From the IMG/VR virus record IMGVR_UViG_3300034061_004859, positions 1 through 45,020 of that record: a DNA stretch of 45,020 nt; one strand, given 5' to 3'. Positions 12,264-19,558 of the stretch are shown here, piece by piece; the first letter of the stretch is position 1; every line of letters starts with the position of its first letter. The notes below the pieces were generated by a model. That model was not told the DNA's origin. It searched no databases and was given only the letters and a program-made list of their open reading frames with translations. The position numbers and the translations under genes are program-made. Source of the stretch: a virus.

Positions 12264-14366
12264 GTGACTGACACCCTGGAACTCGACTGGGAATCCTACA
12301 GCGATATCGACCTGACGAAACTCGGGCTTGACCTGTACTCGGCGCACCCGTCGACCGAAATCCTGATGGGCGCGTACGCGTTGAACGGAAGTAAGTTCCG
12401 GCTATGGGAGGCCCACAAGGGGCCGCCGCCGCGTGAACTGGTCGAGGCGCTGGAGGACCCGCATGTCGAGAAATGGGCGTTCAACGCCCAGTTCGAGCGC
12501 GTGATGGCCCGACGAACCGGTTTGGCCAAGACGCCCCGTAAGGGCTGGCGGTGTACGGCCGTCCTCGCCGGCCTGGCGGCGTTCAACGGCCCGCTGGGTG
12601 AAGTCGGCGAGCGGTTGGGCTTGTCGGCGGATAAGCAGAAGGACAAGCGCGGCAAGCAACTGATCCAGACGTTCAGTATGCCGCAGAGGATCACCAAGTC
12701 GAACCCGCACGCGCGCCGGGACTGGCGCACCAATCCGGGCGAGTGGGAGGAGTTCGGACAATACTGTGTCCAGGACGGCTACTCCGAACGACCGGTCCGA
12801 CAGCGCCTTCTTCCGTACTTCCCGGACCTGTCGTTCGAATGGGAACTGTACGAACTCGATCAGGAGATCAACGACCGCGGGCTGCCGGTCGACTTGGAGT
12901 TCTGTCGTCAGGCCATCGCCATGTCGAACCGCCGGAAGGAGGAACTTACTTCCGAGATGCGGCGGATCACTGGCCTGGCGAACCCCGGATCGGTCTCGCA
13001 ACTCCTGCCGTGGTTGCAGGACCGTGGCTACCCGTTCAAGGACATCCGCAAAGAGAACGTCGTCAAAGCCGAGGCGCTGAACGTCGCGGCCGAGGAAACT
13101 TTGCTGGAGGATGACGCCCCGAAGGTGTTGGAACTCCGTAAGTGGCAAGCCAGGCTGAGCGTGCGGAAGTACGACGCCCTGCTGAACACGACCGGCAAGG
13201 GTGATAGCGCCCGTTTCCTCTATCAGATGGCCGGCGCGGGCCGGACCGGCCGCTGGGCCGGCCGCCGGGTGCAGGCACAAAACCTCGCCCGTACGCCGAA
13301 GTCGCTTGAAGGCGACGAGGCGATGGAAACCGCGAACCGGCTGATCCGGTCCGGCGACTACGACGGCCTGTCAGTGTACATGGGCGAGCCGATGGAGGCC
13401 CTGGTTGGTTGTGTGCGAAGCGCCTTCCGCGCCAAGGACGGCGAGGAGTTCCGGGTCGCCGACTTGGCCTCGATCGAAACCGCCGTGATCGCCCTGTTGG
13501 CGGGGTGCGAACCGTTGTTGGACGTCTTTCGGGAAGGCCGCGATCCCTACAAGGACTTCGCCACCCACTTCTACGGGAAAGCCTACGACGAGGTCACCAA
13601 AACCGAGCGCGGCATATGCAAGCCGCCGATGCTGGGGTGCGGCTACCGGCTGGGCGGCGGCACGTTGATCGACGGCCAGAAGACCGGACTGTGGGGCTAC
13701 GCTGAGAACATGGGCGTGAACATGACGCAGGCCGAGGCGCATCGCGGCGTGAAGGTCTACCGGGCAACGTATCCGGAAGTCCCGGACTTCTGGAAGCGTC
13801 TGGAGGTCGCCACCGAGCGGGCGATGGACACCAAGCGGGAAGTCCGGTGCGGCTTGCTGCGGTTCCAGTTCCGGTCGCCGTTCCTGCTGATGTACCTGCC
13901 GACCGGCCGACCGATCTTCTACTACCGGCCGAAGATGGAACTCCGGAAGGTGCCGACCGGCGAGATGATCGAGAAGCGGTCGCGCGGATGGGACCTGGAC
14001 GGAGCGCCCGAGGGCGAGAAGATCATGGTCGAGCGCACCTGGACCAAGCGCACACTGACATACCTCGGCAAGCACCAGAAGACCGGCCAGTGGGTCAGGA
14101 TGGACACCCACGGCGGCAAGACGACCGAGCAAGCCACGCAGGCGACCGCGCGCGAGGTCCTGGCGATCGGCATGGTCCGGGCGAAGAAAGACGGCTTTCT
14201 GATCGCCGGCCACTCGCACGACGAAACGATTTCCGTCGCCCCGGTCGGCGACAACTATCACACCTGGCCACGGCTCGCCGAGGTCATGACGCAGCCGATC
14301 GACTGCCTGCCTGGCCTCCCGCTCGGCGCCGCCGGCTTCTCGTCACCCTTCTACAAGAAAGACTGA
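12264..14366 (+). CDS. Family A DNA polymerase with 3'-5' exonuclease domain
   Basis: 700 residues from GTG 12264, with CCGGAGGACGCGCA upstream. The N-terminal proofreading domain shows the ExoI pair D8/E10 (LDWESYS), ExoII N74 (AFNAQFE) and ExoIII Y167xxxD171 (YCVQD). The polymerase domain has motif A ADLASIE with D400, O-helix motif B R449-G-I-C-K453 ... L457 ... Y461, and motif C HDE at 652-654. No 5'-3' exonuclease domain is present. L457 aligns with E. coli Pol I F762. It should be the phage replicase, acting with the PrimPol/helicase at 5999-8410 and the DUF2815 protein upstream. Confidence 0.96.
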   Translation: MTDTLELDWESYSDIDLTKLGLDLYSAHPSTEILMGAYALNGSKFRLWEAHKGPPPRELVEALEDPHVEKWAFNAQFERVMARRTGLAKTPRKGWRCTAVLAGLAAFNGPLGEVGERLGLSADKQKDKRGKQLIQTFSMPQRITKSNPHARRDWRTNPGEWEEFGQYCVQDGYSERPVRQRLLPYFPDLSFEWELYELDQEINDRGLPVDLEFCRQAIAMSNRRKEELTSEMRRITGLANPGSVSQLLPWLQDRGYPFKDIRKENVVKAEALNVAAEETLLEDDAPKVLELRKWQARLSVRKYDALLNTTGKGDSARFLYQMAGAGRTGRWAGRRVQAQNLARTPKSLEGDEAMETANRLIRSGDYDGLSVYMGEPMEALVGCVRSAFRAKDGEEFRVADLASIETAVIALLAGCEPLLDVFREGRDPYKDFATHFYGKAYDEVTKTERGICKPPMLGCGYRLGGGTLIDGQKTGLWGYAENMGVNMTQAEAHRGVKVYRATYPEVPDFWKRLEVATERAMDTKREVRCGLLRFQFRSPFLLMYLPTGRPIFYYRPKMELRKVPTGEMIEKRSRGWDLDGAPEGEKIMVERTWTKRTLTYLGKHQKTGQWVRMDTHGGKTTEQATQATAREVLAIGMVRAKKDGFLIAGHSHDETISVAPVGDNYHTWPRLAEVMTQPIDCLPGLPLGAAGFSSPFYKKD

Positions 14367-14368
14367 CG

Positions 14369-14689
14369 ATGTCCGTCGACAACCTGTTGCGAGAGATCGC
14401 GGCCTCCGGGTTCCTGTTGAACAACCTGTTCCAGCTTACCGACGGCACCTGGCGGGCGAACCTGCGGAAGCGTGGCGTAGCACGCACGCCGGGCGCCCTG
14501 GGCGACTGGCAACACGAGTATTGCGACGGCGAGACGCCCGAGGAGGCGCTGGCCGGAGCGGTCGCGAAGCTGGGCGGCGGGGTGTCCGACTGGAACCCAC
14601 CGACAACCGGCCTGCTGCCGGCCCTGGTCCGGAACCGACTGGCGCGCGAGGAACTGACGGAGGCGATCAATGGCAGACACCCGTTCTGA
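14369..14689 (+). CDS. Hypothetical protein
   Basis: 106 residues from ATG 14369, two bases after the polymerase stop. It opens with a helical MSVDNLLREIAASGFLLNNL, has FQLTDGTWRANLRKRG, then a Trp/Asp-rich middle (ALGDWQHEYCDGETPEEALAGAV), and ends in a basic helix. The pattern W-R-A-N-L, E-Y-C-D-G-E-T-P-E-E-A-L suggests a small single-domain protein of a type common in phages, where a conserved strand precedes a P-E-E-A-L helix. I do not recognise a function. It overlaps the NUMOD3-repeat gene by 20 bases. Confidence 0.75.
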   Translation: MSVDNLLREIAASGFLLNNLFQLTDGTWRANLRKRGVARTPGALGDWQHEYCDGETPEEALAGAVAKLGGGVSDWNPPTTGLLPALVRNRLAREELTEAINGRHPF

Positions 14690-15077
14690 GAAAATGAAAC
14701 GGCGGTGGCAGGACCCGGAATACCGGGCGCGCATGGTCGCCGCGGCGACCGCCAGCGCGAAACGCCGATGGCAGGACCCGGAGTATCAGGAACTCATGCG
14801 GGCTTCGAACTCCCGGACCCGGAAGGGCCGGCCGCTATCCGAGAAGAACAAGGCGGGCATCTCCGCCGCGAAGACGGGCAAGCGCCTGTCCGATGCCCAC
14901 CGGGAGGCGATCTCCCGAGGACAGAAGACCCGCCAGATGACCCCGGAACACCGGGCGAAATTGTCCGCCGCAGCGAAGGGCAAACCGAAGTCGCCGGAAC
15001 ACCGGGCCGCCATATCCAAGACGATGCTGCGGGTCATGGAAGACGAAAACGAACGGATGAAACGAGGCAGGACATGA
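14670..15077 (+). CDS. NUMOD3-repeat DNA-binding protein (no nuclease domain)
   Basis: 135 residues from ATG 14670, overlapping the previous gene. Residues 8-43 hold two RRWQDPEY motifs. The remainder is a run of NUMOD3-type modules: GRPLSEKNKAGISAAKTG, GKRLSDAHREAISRGQK, QMTPEHRAKLSAAAKG and KPKSPEHRAAISKT. NUMOD3 modules are DNA-binding units of homing endonucleases, normally attached to GIY-YIG or HNH domains. I find no GIY, YIG or HNH motif here, so this is a DNA-binding array alone: a regulator, a domesticated remnant, or a homing partner of the neighbouring genes. It ends in ATGA overlap with the methyltransferase gene at 15074. Confidence 0.85.
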   Translation: MADTRSEKMKRRWQDPEYRARMVAAATASAKRRWQDPEYQELMRASNSRTRKGRPLSEKNKAGISAAKTGKRLSDAHREAISRGQKTRQMTPEHRAKLSAAAKGKPKSPEHRAAISKTMLRVMEDENERMKRGRT

Positions 15078-15655
15078 CCCCGGCACAGCGGATCGCCGCG
15101 TACGAGAAGACGACCGGCTGGCGTGATAGCCTGTGGCTGCACGGCGACCAGATCCTTGGCATGTGGGTCATGGGCGCCAACTACCGCGTGAAGTCCGGCT
15201 ACTACGGAGGCTATCCGGCGGGCTACCTGAGCCGGATCAAGGCCCTGTTTCCGGACAAGCCGCGCGCCCTGCACCTGTTCGCCGGGAGGGTCGATCTGGA
15301 GACTTTTCCGGGGGTCACGGTTGACCGTGACATTGACTTGGACCCGGACTTCGTTGATGATGCGGAGACGCTAACCGACACGCCGGTAGCGGATTTCGAT
15401 CTGGTTCTCGCGGACCCTCCGTACTCGACCGAGGACGCCGTTCACTACGGCTCTCCGATGGCCAACCGGAACAAGGTCATGCGGGCGCTGACACAACTGA
15501 AGCCGGGCGCGCATGTCGTGTGGCTTGACCAAGTACTCCCGATGTACCGCCGCACCGACTGGATGATTTTGGCGCGGATCGGGATGGTCAAGTCGACCAA
15601 CCACCGGTTCCGGGTTGTGACGATCTTCGAACGGGCAGGGGATGACGATCTATGA
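15074..15655 (+). CDS. Putative DNA adenine methyltransferase (DPPY type)
   Basis: 193 residues from ATG 15074, which overlaps the previous stop. Residues 67-74 (LHLFAGRV) fit the SAM-binding motif I, TVDRDIDLDPD near 83-92 fits motif II, and LADPPYSTEDAVHYG has the catalytic DPPY at 114-117. The remainder (LKPGAHVVWLDQVLPMY, then WMILARIGMV and FRVVTIFERA) is compatible with a small Rossmann-fold methylase of the type common in siphoviruses. Target specificity cannot be predicted. It is flanked on both sides by NUMOD3-repeat genes, coupled by ATGA overlaps. Confidence 0.82.
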   Translation: MTPAQRIAAYEKTTGWRDSLWLHGDQILGMWVMGANYRVKSGYYGGYPAGYLSRIKALFPDKPRALHLFAGRVDLETFPGVTVDRDIDLDPDFVDDAETLTDTPVADFDLVLADPPYSTEDAVHYGSPMANRNKVMRALTQLKPGAHVVWLDQVLPMYRRTDWMILARIGMVKSTNHRFRVVTIFERAGDDDL

Positions 15656-15936
15656 AAACGGGATCTACACACACAGAAGAGTCTAAGGCCCGGATATCGG
15701 CCTCGCTTAAAGGCCGACCGATGTCCGCCGAATCGAAGGCGAAAATGATCGCTTCGAAAACTGGCGTGCCGTTGTCGCCGGAACACCGGGCCGCGCTGTC
15801 CAAAGCGAAAAAAGGGAAGCCTGGACGCCCTGTGACAAACGAAACCCGGATCGCGATGTCGGCCGCTAAGAAAGGTCGGCCGCTATCTCCGGAACACCGG
15901 GCAGCGATTTCTCGCGGTCGGAGGGCCAGAAAGTGA
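15652..15936 (+). CDS. Second NUMOD3-repeat DNA-binding protein
   Basis: 94 residues from ATG 15652 (ATGA overlap). The whole protein is NUMOD3-like modules: EESKARISASLKGRPMS, ESKAKMIASKTGVPLS, EHRAALSKAKKGKPG and EHRAAISRGRRARK. It is very basic and lacks any nuclease motif. Its modules resemble those at 14670-15077 (shared SPEHRAA and KGxP patterns), so the two genes are probably paralogues separated by the methyltransferase gene. It could be a stand-alone DNA-binding protein, or the decayed half of a homing endonuclease. Confidence 0.83.
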   Translation: MKTGSTHTEESKARISASLKGRPMSAESKAKMIASKTGVPLSPEHRAALSKAKKGKPGRPVTNETRIAMSAAKKGRPLSPEHRAAISRGRRARK

Positions 15937-16421
15937 CGCAACAGGAACTCGACGACTTGGCTTCCGCGTACGACAGGTTTGTCTGCCGCGGGGTCGACCT
16001 GCTGAGCGATACGGGATTCCCCGTAACGACCGGCCTGCGGACGGCGGTCCTGGCAACGGGCTGGGCGGAAACCCGTTACGCTTGGCGTACGCACCCTTCG
16101 TATTTTCGCACCGGGTTCTGGTCGATCACGACGCCGTTGTTGCGGACGTTGCAAAGCATAAATAGCTTGCCGCTGGACCGGGTGATTGACGTTCTTGCTC
16201 TTCGCACCACGGAGCGCAACGTCCTCCGGGAAGCCTGCAAATGGAACGACGAACTGGCCGCCGCGGTCGCCGGCTTGGCGATCTACCCGGCCCTGCCCCG
16301 GACGCACCCGACGACCGCCTGGGACGACCTGAACGTCGCCCGCAAGCTGGCGTGGGGACGAGAGGTCACCCCGGTCACCGAGGATCTATGGGACGCCTGT
16401 GCCCGGATTGCCGCAGCATGA
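15933..16421 (+). CDS. Hypothetical protein
   Basis: 162 residues from GTG 15933, overlapping the previous stop (GTGA). It appears all-helical: an N-terminal ELDDLASAYDRFVCRGVDLL helix, a middle region with Trp and Arg (ATGWAETRYAWRTHPSYF) and a C-terminal segment DDLNVARKLAWGREVTP, then a last helix. I recognise no domain. It ends in an ATGA overlap with the intein-containing methyltransferase, so the two are probably co-translated. A modulator or partner of the methyltransferase is possible but unsupported. Confidence 0.75.
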   Translation: MTQQELDDLASAYDRFVCRGVDLLSDTGFPVTTGLRTAVLATGWAETRYAWRTHPSYFRTGFWSITTPLLRTLQSINSLPLDRVIDVLALRTTERNVLREACKWNDELAAAVAGLAIYPALPRTHPTTAWDDLNVARKLAWGREVTPVTEDLWDACARIAAA

Positions 16422-18853
16422 CGGCTACATATCATGGAGCCGAGATACGGCATGGTGATTGCCGGGACGTCCTGGCCGTCGCGCGACAGGCCGGGGAGTT
16501 GTACCACGCGGTCGTCACCGACCCGCCGTATCATCTGCTGAGCATCACCAAGCGGTTCGCCAAGACTGGCGGCGCCGACCGGACGCTACATACGAAGCAC
16601 CACCAGTACCACCGGCTGTCCAAGGGATTCATGGGGAAGTCTTGGGATGGGGGCGACGTGGCGTTCCAGCCGGAGACCTGGCGTCGGGTGTGGGACGTGC
16701 TGCACCCTGGCGCCCACATGGTCGTCTTCGGAGGCACCCGCACCTATCACCGGCTTGTCTGTGCGGTCGAGGATGCGGGGTTCGAGGTTCGGGACTGCCT
16801 GCAATGGATGTTCGGATGTCTGGATGCTATAACTCAGGTCGCTACGCCGAACGGGGTCAAATCTTACACGGAATTGAATCCAGGGGACCTCGTAATTTGT
16901 TACGACGTAGCCACAGGGGCCTACAGCCTGCAACCGATCTTGGACATAGTGGAATATGACTACGAGGATACCGCCTACCGAATTGTCGGAGATTTTGGGG
17001 AGCAAGTCGTCAGCCGAAATCACCGTTGCATCGTTGAACGCGGCGGAGTGGAAACATTTCAGTTTGCAGAAGACGCCGCACAAGAACACGAAACGCGCGT
17101 ACCCGTTCTGGAAAATTTGCGAACGCTGCAAAGCGCCCTTTACGGTGTCGAATCGGACGCAGGCTGTGCGGAACCGTCTGTGCGGCAAGACGTGCTTGTC
17201 GGCCGTAATCTCGGCCAGCCAGACCGGCCGCGAGAAACCGTTGGCCAGTCGCTTAGGGGAATCGACGCCGTGTTCGGTGTGCGGGACCGCGGTTTGGCGG
17301 TTCAACTCCCGTCTACGCCGGGTAGCCTCTGTGAAGTGCAGCTATCAATGCAACGGAGTGGATCGGGGCCGCGAATGGGCGACGCACGCACACAAAGGCC
17401 GGGCGGCGTGGACTCCGCAAAGCATAGCCGCGCAGGTTGCGCGGTGGACAGGGCCGGCGAACCCGTCTTGGGTAGGCGGGATAACTTACCGGAACCGGAG
17501 AGGCGCCTACGCGAATCAAGCCATAAAATACGTACGGTGTCCGCCGGAGTTCCTGACGATGGCGCGGAAGGACGGCTACGTGATGGAACATCGCCTCGTA
17601 GTGGCGCGGTGTTTGGGTCGGCCGTTGCTACGGACCGAGTGTGTGCATCACCGGGACCACGATGCGACTCGGTCCCCGCCGGACAACCTGATGTTGTTTG
17701 CGACGAACGGCCAGCACAAAGCGTACGAGAATGGCCGGGCCATAAAACCGCTATGGTGCGGATTGTGCCATTTCATTACACTGGAAAAGTCTGGTGTTTG
17801 CGTGTGCCTACCGGGGCGTTCGTCGCGGTCCGTAATGGCGTAGCGTTCCCGACGGGCAACAGCGGCTTTCCTAAGAGCCACGATGTCAGCAAGGGCGTTG
17901 ACAAGGCCCTTGGTGCGGAACGAGACAAAGTTCGCCCGCGTAGCGTCATTTCGCACTCACGGTCTATCGGCAACGTCCGCCCGTATATGTCCGACCCAGA
18001 CCACATGACGGTATCGGACGTCCCCGCCACTCCGGAAGGCGAAGCCTGGACCGGCTGGGGCACAGCGATGAAGCCCGCCCATGAAATGATCCTCCTCGCC
18101 CGTAAGCCTCTGATCGGTACCGTCGCACAGACTGTACTGGCGACCGGGTGCGGCGGACTGAACATAGACGGGTGCCGCGTACCAGGTAACACCCCAGACA
18201 GTCGCGAAGGCGAACCTTCCGCCGGTCGTCGGTACTCCGAGAAGGGGGCGACAAATTTTGCGGCGACTCCCGGGCCGCGAGGAGGCGATCCAGCGGGCCG
18301 TTGGCCTCCGAACGTCCTGCACGACGGATCGCCGGAAGTGTTGCAGGCGTTCGGGCGGTTCGGAGAAACGAAGTCGACCGCCCAGGTTCGACACAACGGA
18401 GCATTCAAGTCGGTCGCCAAGGGCGCCGAGACGCCGCGCGACAGTCACGGGTTCTCGGACTCCGGCACAGCCGCCCGCTTCTTCCCGGCCTTCCCGTACA
18501 CGGACGAGGACTACCGGTTCCACTACAGCAGCAAGGCGAACAAGGCCGAGCGGATCGGCAGCCAACATCCGACCGTCAAGCCGATCGGGCTGCTGAAGTG
18601 GCTGGTCCGGTTGGTGACGCCGCCCGGCGGGCGCATCCTCGATCCGTTCGCCGGCACCGCGACGACCGGGGCCGCGGCGCGGGCCGAGGGCTTCGACTTC
18701 ACGGGAATTGAGATGACCGACGAGTATGTCGAGGACTGCCTGCGCCGGCTGCCCGAGGCCACGGTCGACCGGGGGCCGTGGGGCCTCGACCTACGGGACA
18801 CCTTGGCCCGCAACCGGGCTGCACACGCACGACTTAGGGAGATTCTACCATGA
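16418..18853 (+). CDS. Intein-containing beta-class DNA methyltransferase
   Basis: 811-residue precursor; the spliced product would be 463 residues. ATG 16418 overlaps the previous stop. The N-extein carries the catalytic DPPY at 35-38 (VVTDPPYHLL) and ends WMFG at residue 133. The C-extein resumes SGFPKSHDVSKGVDKAL, the block that directly follows WMFG in intein-free relatives, and carries the SAM motif ILDPFAGTATTG near the end. DPPY before FxGxxT is the beta-class order (N4-cytosine or N6-adenine). An intein fills residues 134-481 and lacks an in-frame homing endonuclease; residues ~235-447 of the precursor look like a shadow of the HNH gene in the next frame. It is probably active only after splicing. 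Confidence 0.93.
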   Translation: MTATYHGAEIRHGDCRDVLAVARQAGELYHAVVTDPPYHLLSITKRFAKTGGADRTLHTKHHQYHRLSKGFMGKSWDGGDVAFQPETWRRVWDVLHPGAHMVVFGGTRTYHRLVCAVEDAGFEVRDCLQWMFGCLDAITQVATPNGVKSYTELNPGDLVICYDVATGAYSLQPILDIVEYDYEDTAYRIVGDFGEQVVSRNHRCIVERGGVETFQFAEDAAQEHETRVPVLENLRTLQSALYGVESDAGCAEPSVRQDVLVGRNLGQPDRPRETVGQSLRGIDAVFGVRDRGLAVQLPSTPGSLCEVQLSMQRSGSGPRMGDARTQRPGGVDSAKHSRAGCAVDRAGEPVLGRRDNLPEPERRLRESSHKIRTVSAGVPDDGAEGRLRDGTSPRSGAVFGSAVATDRVCASPGPRCDSVPAGQPDVVCDERPAQSVREWPGHKTAMVRIVPFHYTGKVWCLRVPTGAFVAVRNGVAFPTGNSGFPKSHDVSKGVDKALGAERDKVRPRSVISHSRSIGNVRPYMSDPDHMTVSDVPATPEGEAWTGWGTAMKPAHEMILLARKPLIGTVAQTVLATGCGGLNIDGCRVPGNTPDSREGEPSAGRRYSEKGATNFAATPGPRGGDPAGRWPPNVLHDGSPEVLQAFGRFGETKSTAQVRHNGAFKSVAKGAETPRDSHGFSDSGTAARFFPAFPYTDEDYRFHYSSKANKAERIGSQHPTVKPIGLLKWLVRLVTPPGGRILDPFAGTATTGAAARAEGFDFTGIEMTDEYVEDCLRRLPEATVDRGPWGLDLRDTLARNRAAHARLREILP
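16817..17860 (+). other. Intein (348 residues) in the DNA methyltransferase
   Basis: The intein starts with Cys (16817-16819) after the extein WMFG and ends TGN (Asn 17858-17860) before Ser. Hint-N shows block A (CLDAITQVATPNGVKSYTEL, then PGDLVICYD) and block B VVSRNHRCIV with the conserved His at intein residue 69, ending near RVPVLENL (~17116). Hint-C (from ~17759) has block F YTGKVWCLRVPTGAF and block G RNGVAFPTGN. The penultimate residue is Gly rather than His. Cys1, terminal Asn and +1 Ser are the three splicing residues and all are present. The ~640 bases between Hint-N and Hint-C encode no recognisable protein in this frame. Confidence 0.93.
16956..17843 (+). CDS. HNH homing endonuclease nested out of frame inside the intein
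   Basis: 295 residues in the +1 frame relative to the methyltransferase, wholly inside the intein coding sequence. It has two zinc-ribbon-like pairs, C55xxC58 with C76/C80 (ICERCKAPF ... LCGKTC) and C106xxC109 with C128/C132. An HNH core follows: EHRLVV (211-216), LGRPLLRTECVHHRDHD with HH at 231-232, N244 and H254 (NGQHKAYE), then a CGLC pair at 268-271. This is the architecture of phage HNH homing enzymes. ATG 16956 has only a weak GTGGA upstream, and downstream TTG codons (e.g. the L of ASLN) are alternatives. It overlaps Hint-N at its start and Hint-C at its end. Confidence 0.88.
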   Translation: MTTRIPPTELSEILGSKSSAEITVASLNAAEWKHFSLQKTPHKNTKRAYPFWKICERCKAPFTVSNRTQAVRNRLCGKTCLSAVISASQTGREKPLASRLGESTPCSVCGTAVWRFNSRLRRVASVKCSYQCNGVDRGREWATHAHKGRAAWTPQSIAAQVARWTGPANPSWVGGITYRNRRGAYANQAIKYVRCPPEFLTMARKDGYVMEHRLVVARCLGRPLLRTECVHHRDHDATRSPPDNLMLFATNGQHKAYENGRAIKPLWCGLCHFITLEKSGVCVCLPGRSSRSVMA

Positions 18854-19257
18854 GCGGTATCTATGTTGCGAGCCGGGCCAGTTTGCCCGCGCGCCCGGCC
18901 ATGTGGCGGGGTTACCGGGACAGAGGATTCCCGATCGTCTCGTCGTGGATCGACGAAGCAGGCGATGGCGAAACGGCCGACTTTGAAGACCTCTGGAGTC
19001 GCATTGACCGGGAGATAGCGTCGGCTTCGGCTTTGGTTTTGTACGCCGAACGAGAAGATTTCCCGTTGAAAGGCGCTTACGTAGAGGCCGGCATGGCGTT
19101 GGCACGCGGTATCCCGATTTTGTGCGCCTTTCCGGGTGTCGTTCTTGACCCCCGGAGCGCCCGGCCGGTCGGGTCTTGGTTACATCACCCTTTCTGCCAG
19201 ATTTTCATTACGTTGGACGCGGCGATGTCCGCTGCGAAGCGTCTTGCTACCCCGTGA
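18850..19257 (+). CDS. Nucleoside 2-deoxyribosyltransferase-like protein
   Basis: 135 residues from ATG 18850 (ATGA overlap with the methyltransferase). The pattern IYVASRASLPARPAMWRGY, VSSWIDEAGDGETADFEDLW and a late GAYVEAGMALARGIPI resembles the nucleoside 2-deoxyribosyltransferase superfamily. In that family the ...DxxxxGxxxExGxAxAxGxPv element binds the substrate, with Glu (in YVEAGMA) as nucleophile candidate. Phage members often have uncertain chemistry. In this block with ThyX and methyltransferases it could act in nucleotide salvage or base modification, or bind nucleotides as a sensor. The family call is moderate; the activity is inferred. Confidence 0.72.
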   Translation: MSGIYVASRASLPARPAMWRGYRDRGFPIVSSWIDEAGDGETADFEDLWSRIDREIASASALVLYAEREDFPLKGAYVEAGMALARGIPILCAFPGVVLDPRSARPVGSWLHHPFCQIFITLDAAMSAAKRLATP

Positions 19258-19558
19258 GCGCCTGGAGTCCGCCGACGAGGCCGACCTGCGGAAATGGGCA
19301 CTCGCTGACGGCTGGGAAGTCATCAAGGTCGGTCACAACGGCTGGCCTGACCGGTTGTTCGTCAAGGGAGGCCTGCACGTGTGGATCGAAGTGAAGCGGG
19401 CCAAAGGCGGCCGGCGAGCCGTCCTCCAGGAGCGCCGGATCAAGTCGCTCCGGGACCACGGCGCCCGCGCCTGCTTCGCGAACGGCCGGAACGAAGCCTG
19501 GGCGATCCTGCAAGCCGAGTGGCAGCGGCACACCGAGATCCTGATGGGGGACCTGTGA
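19244..19558 (+). CDS. VRR-NUC domain nuclease
   Basis: 104 residues if started at TTG 19244, which gives the usual VRR-NUC length and a 14-base overlap with the previous gene; GTG 19136 in the same frame would add ~36 non-homologous residues. Key pattern: ESADEADLRKWALADGW, then KVGHNGWPDRLFV (catalytic PD), WIEVKRAKGG (ExK) and LQERRIKSLRDHGAR. This is the VRR-NUC variant of the PD-(D/E)XK fold, found in phage nucleases cutting structured DNA. It sits directly before an SNF2-type helicase, a very common phage pair acting in replication or recombination. The start codon is uncertain. Confidence 0.85.
   Translation: MLPRERLESADEADLRKWALADGWEVIKVGHNGWPDRLFVKGGLHVWIEVKRAKGGRRAVLQERRIKSLRDHGARACFANGRNEAWAILQAEWQRHTEILMGDL

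Noticed and set aside
11559-12347. 262-codon minus-strand frame over the DUF2815 gene
   Set aside because: High GC content makes long antisense frames common. The plus strand carries a recognised family with an RBS.
17120-17755. Function for the middle part of the methyltransferase frame inside the intein
   Set aside because: The translation is Arg/Pro/Gly/Ser-rich with no motif. The alternative frame carries a clear HNH enzyme.
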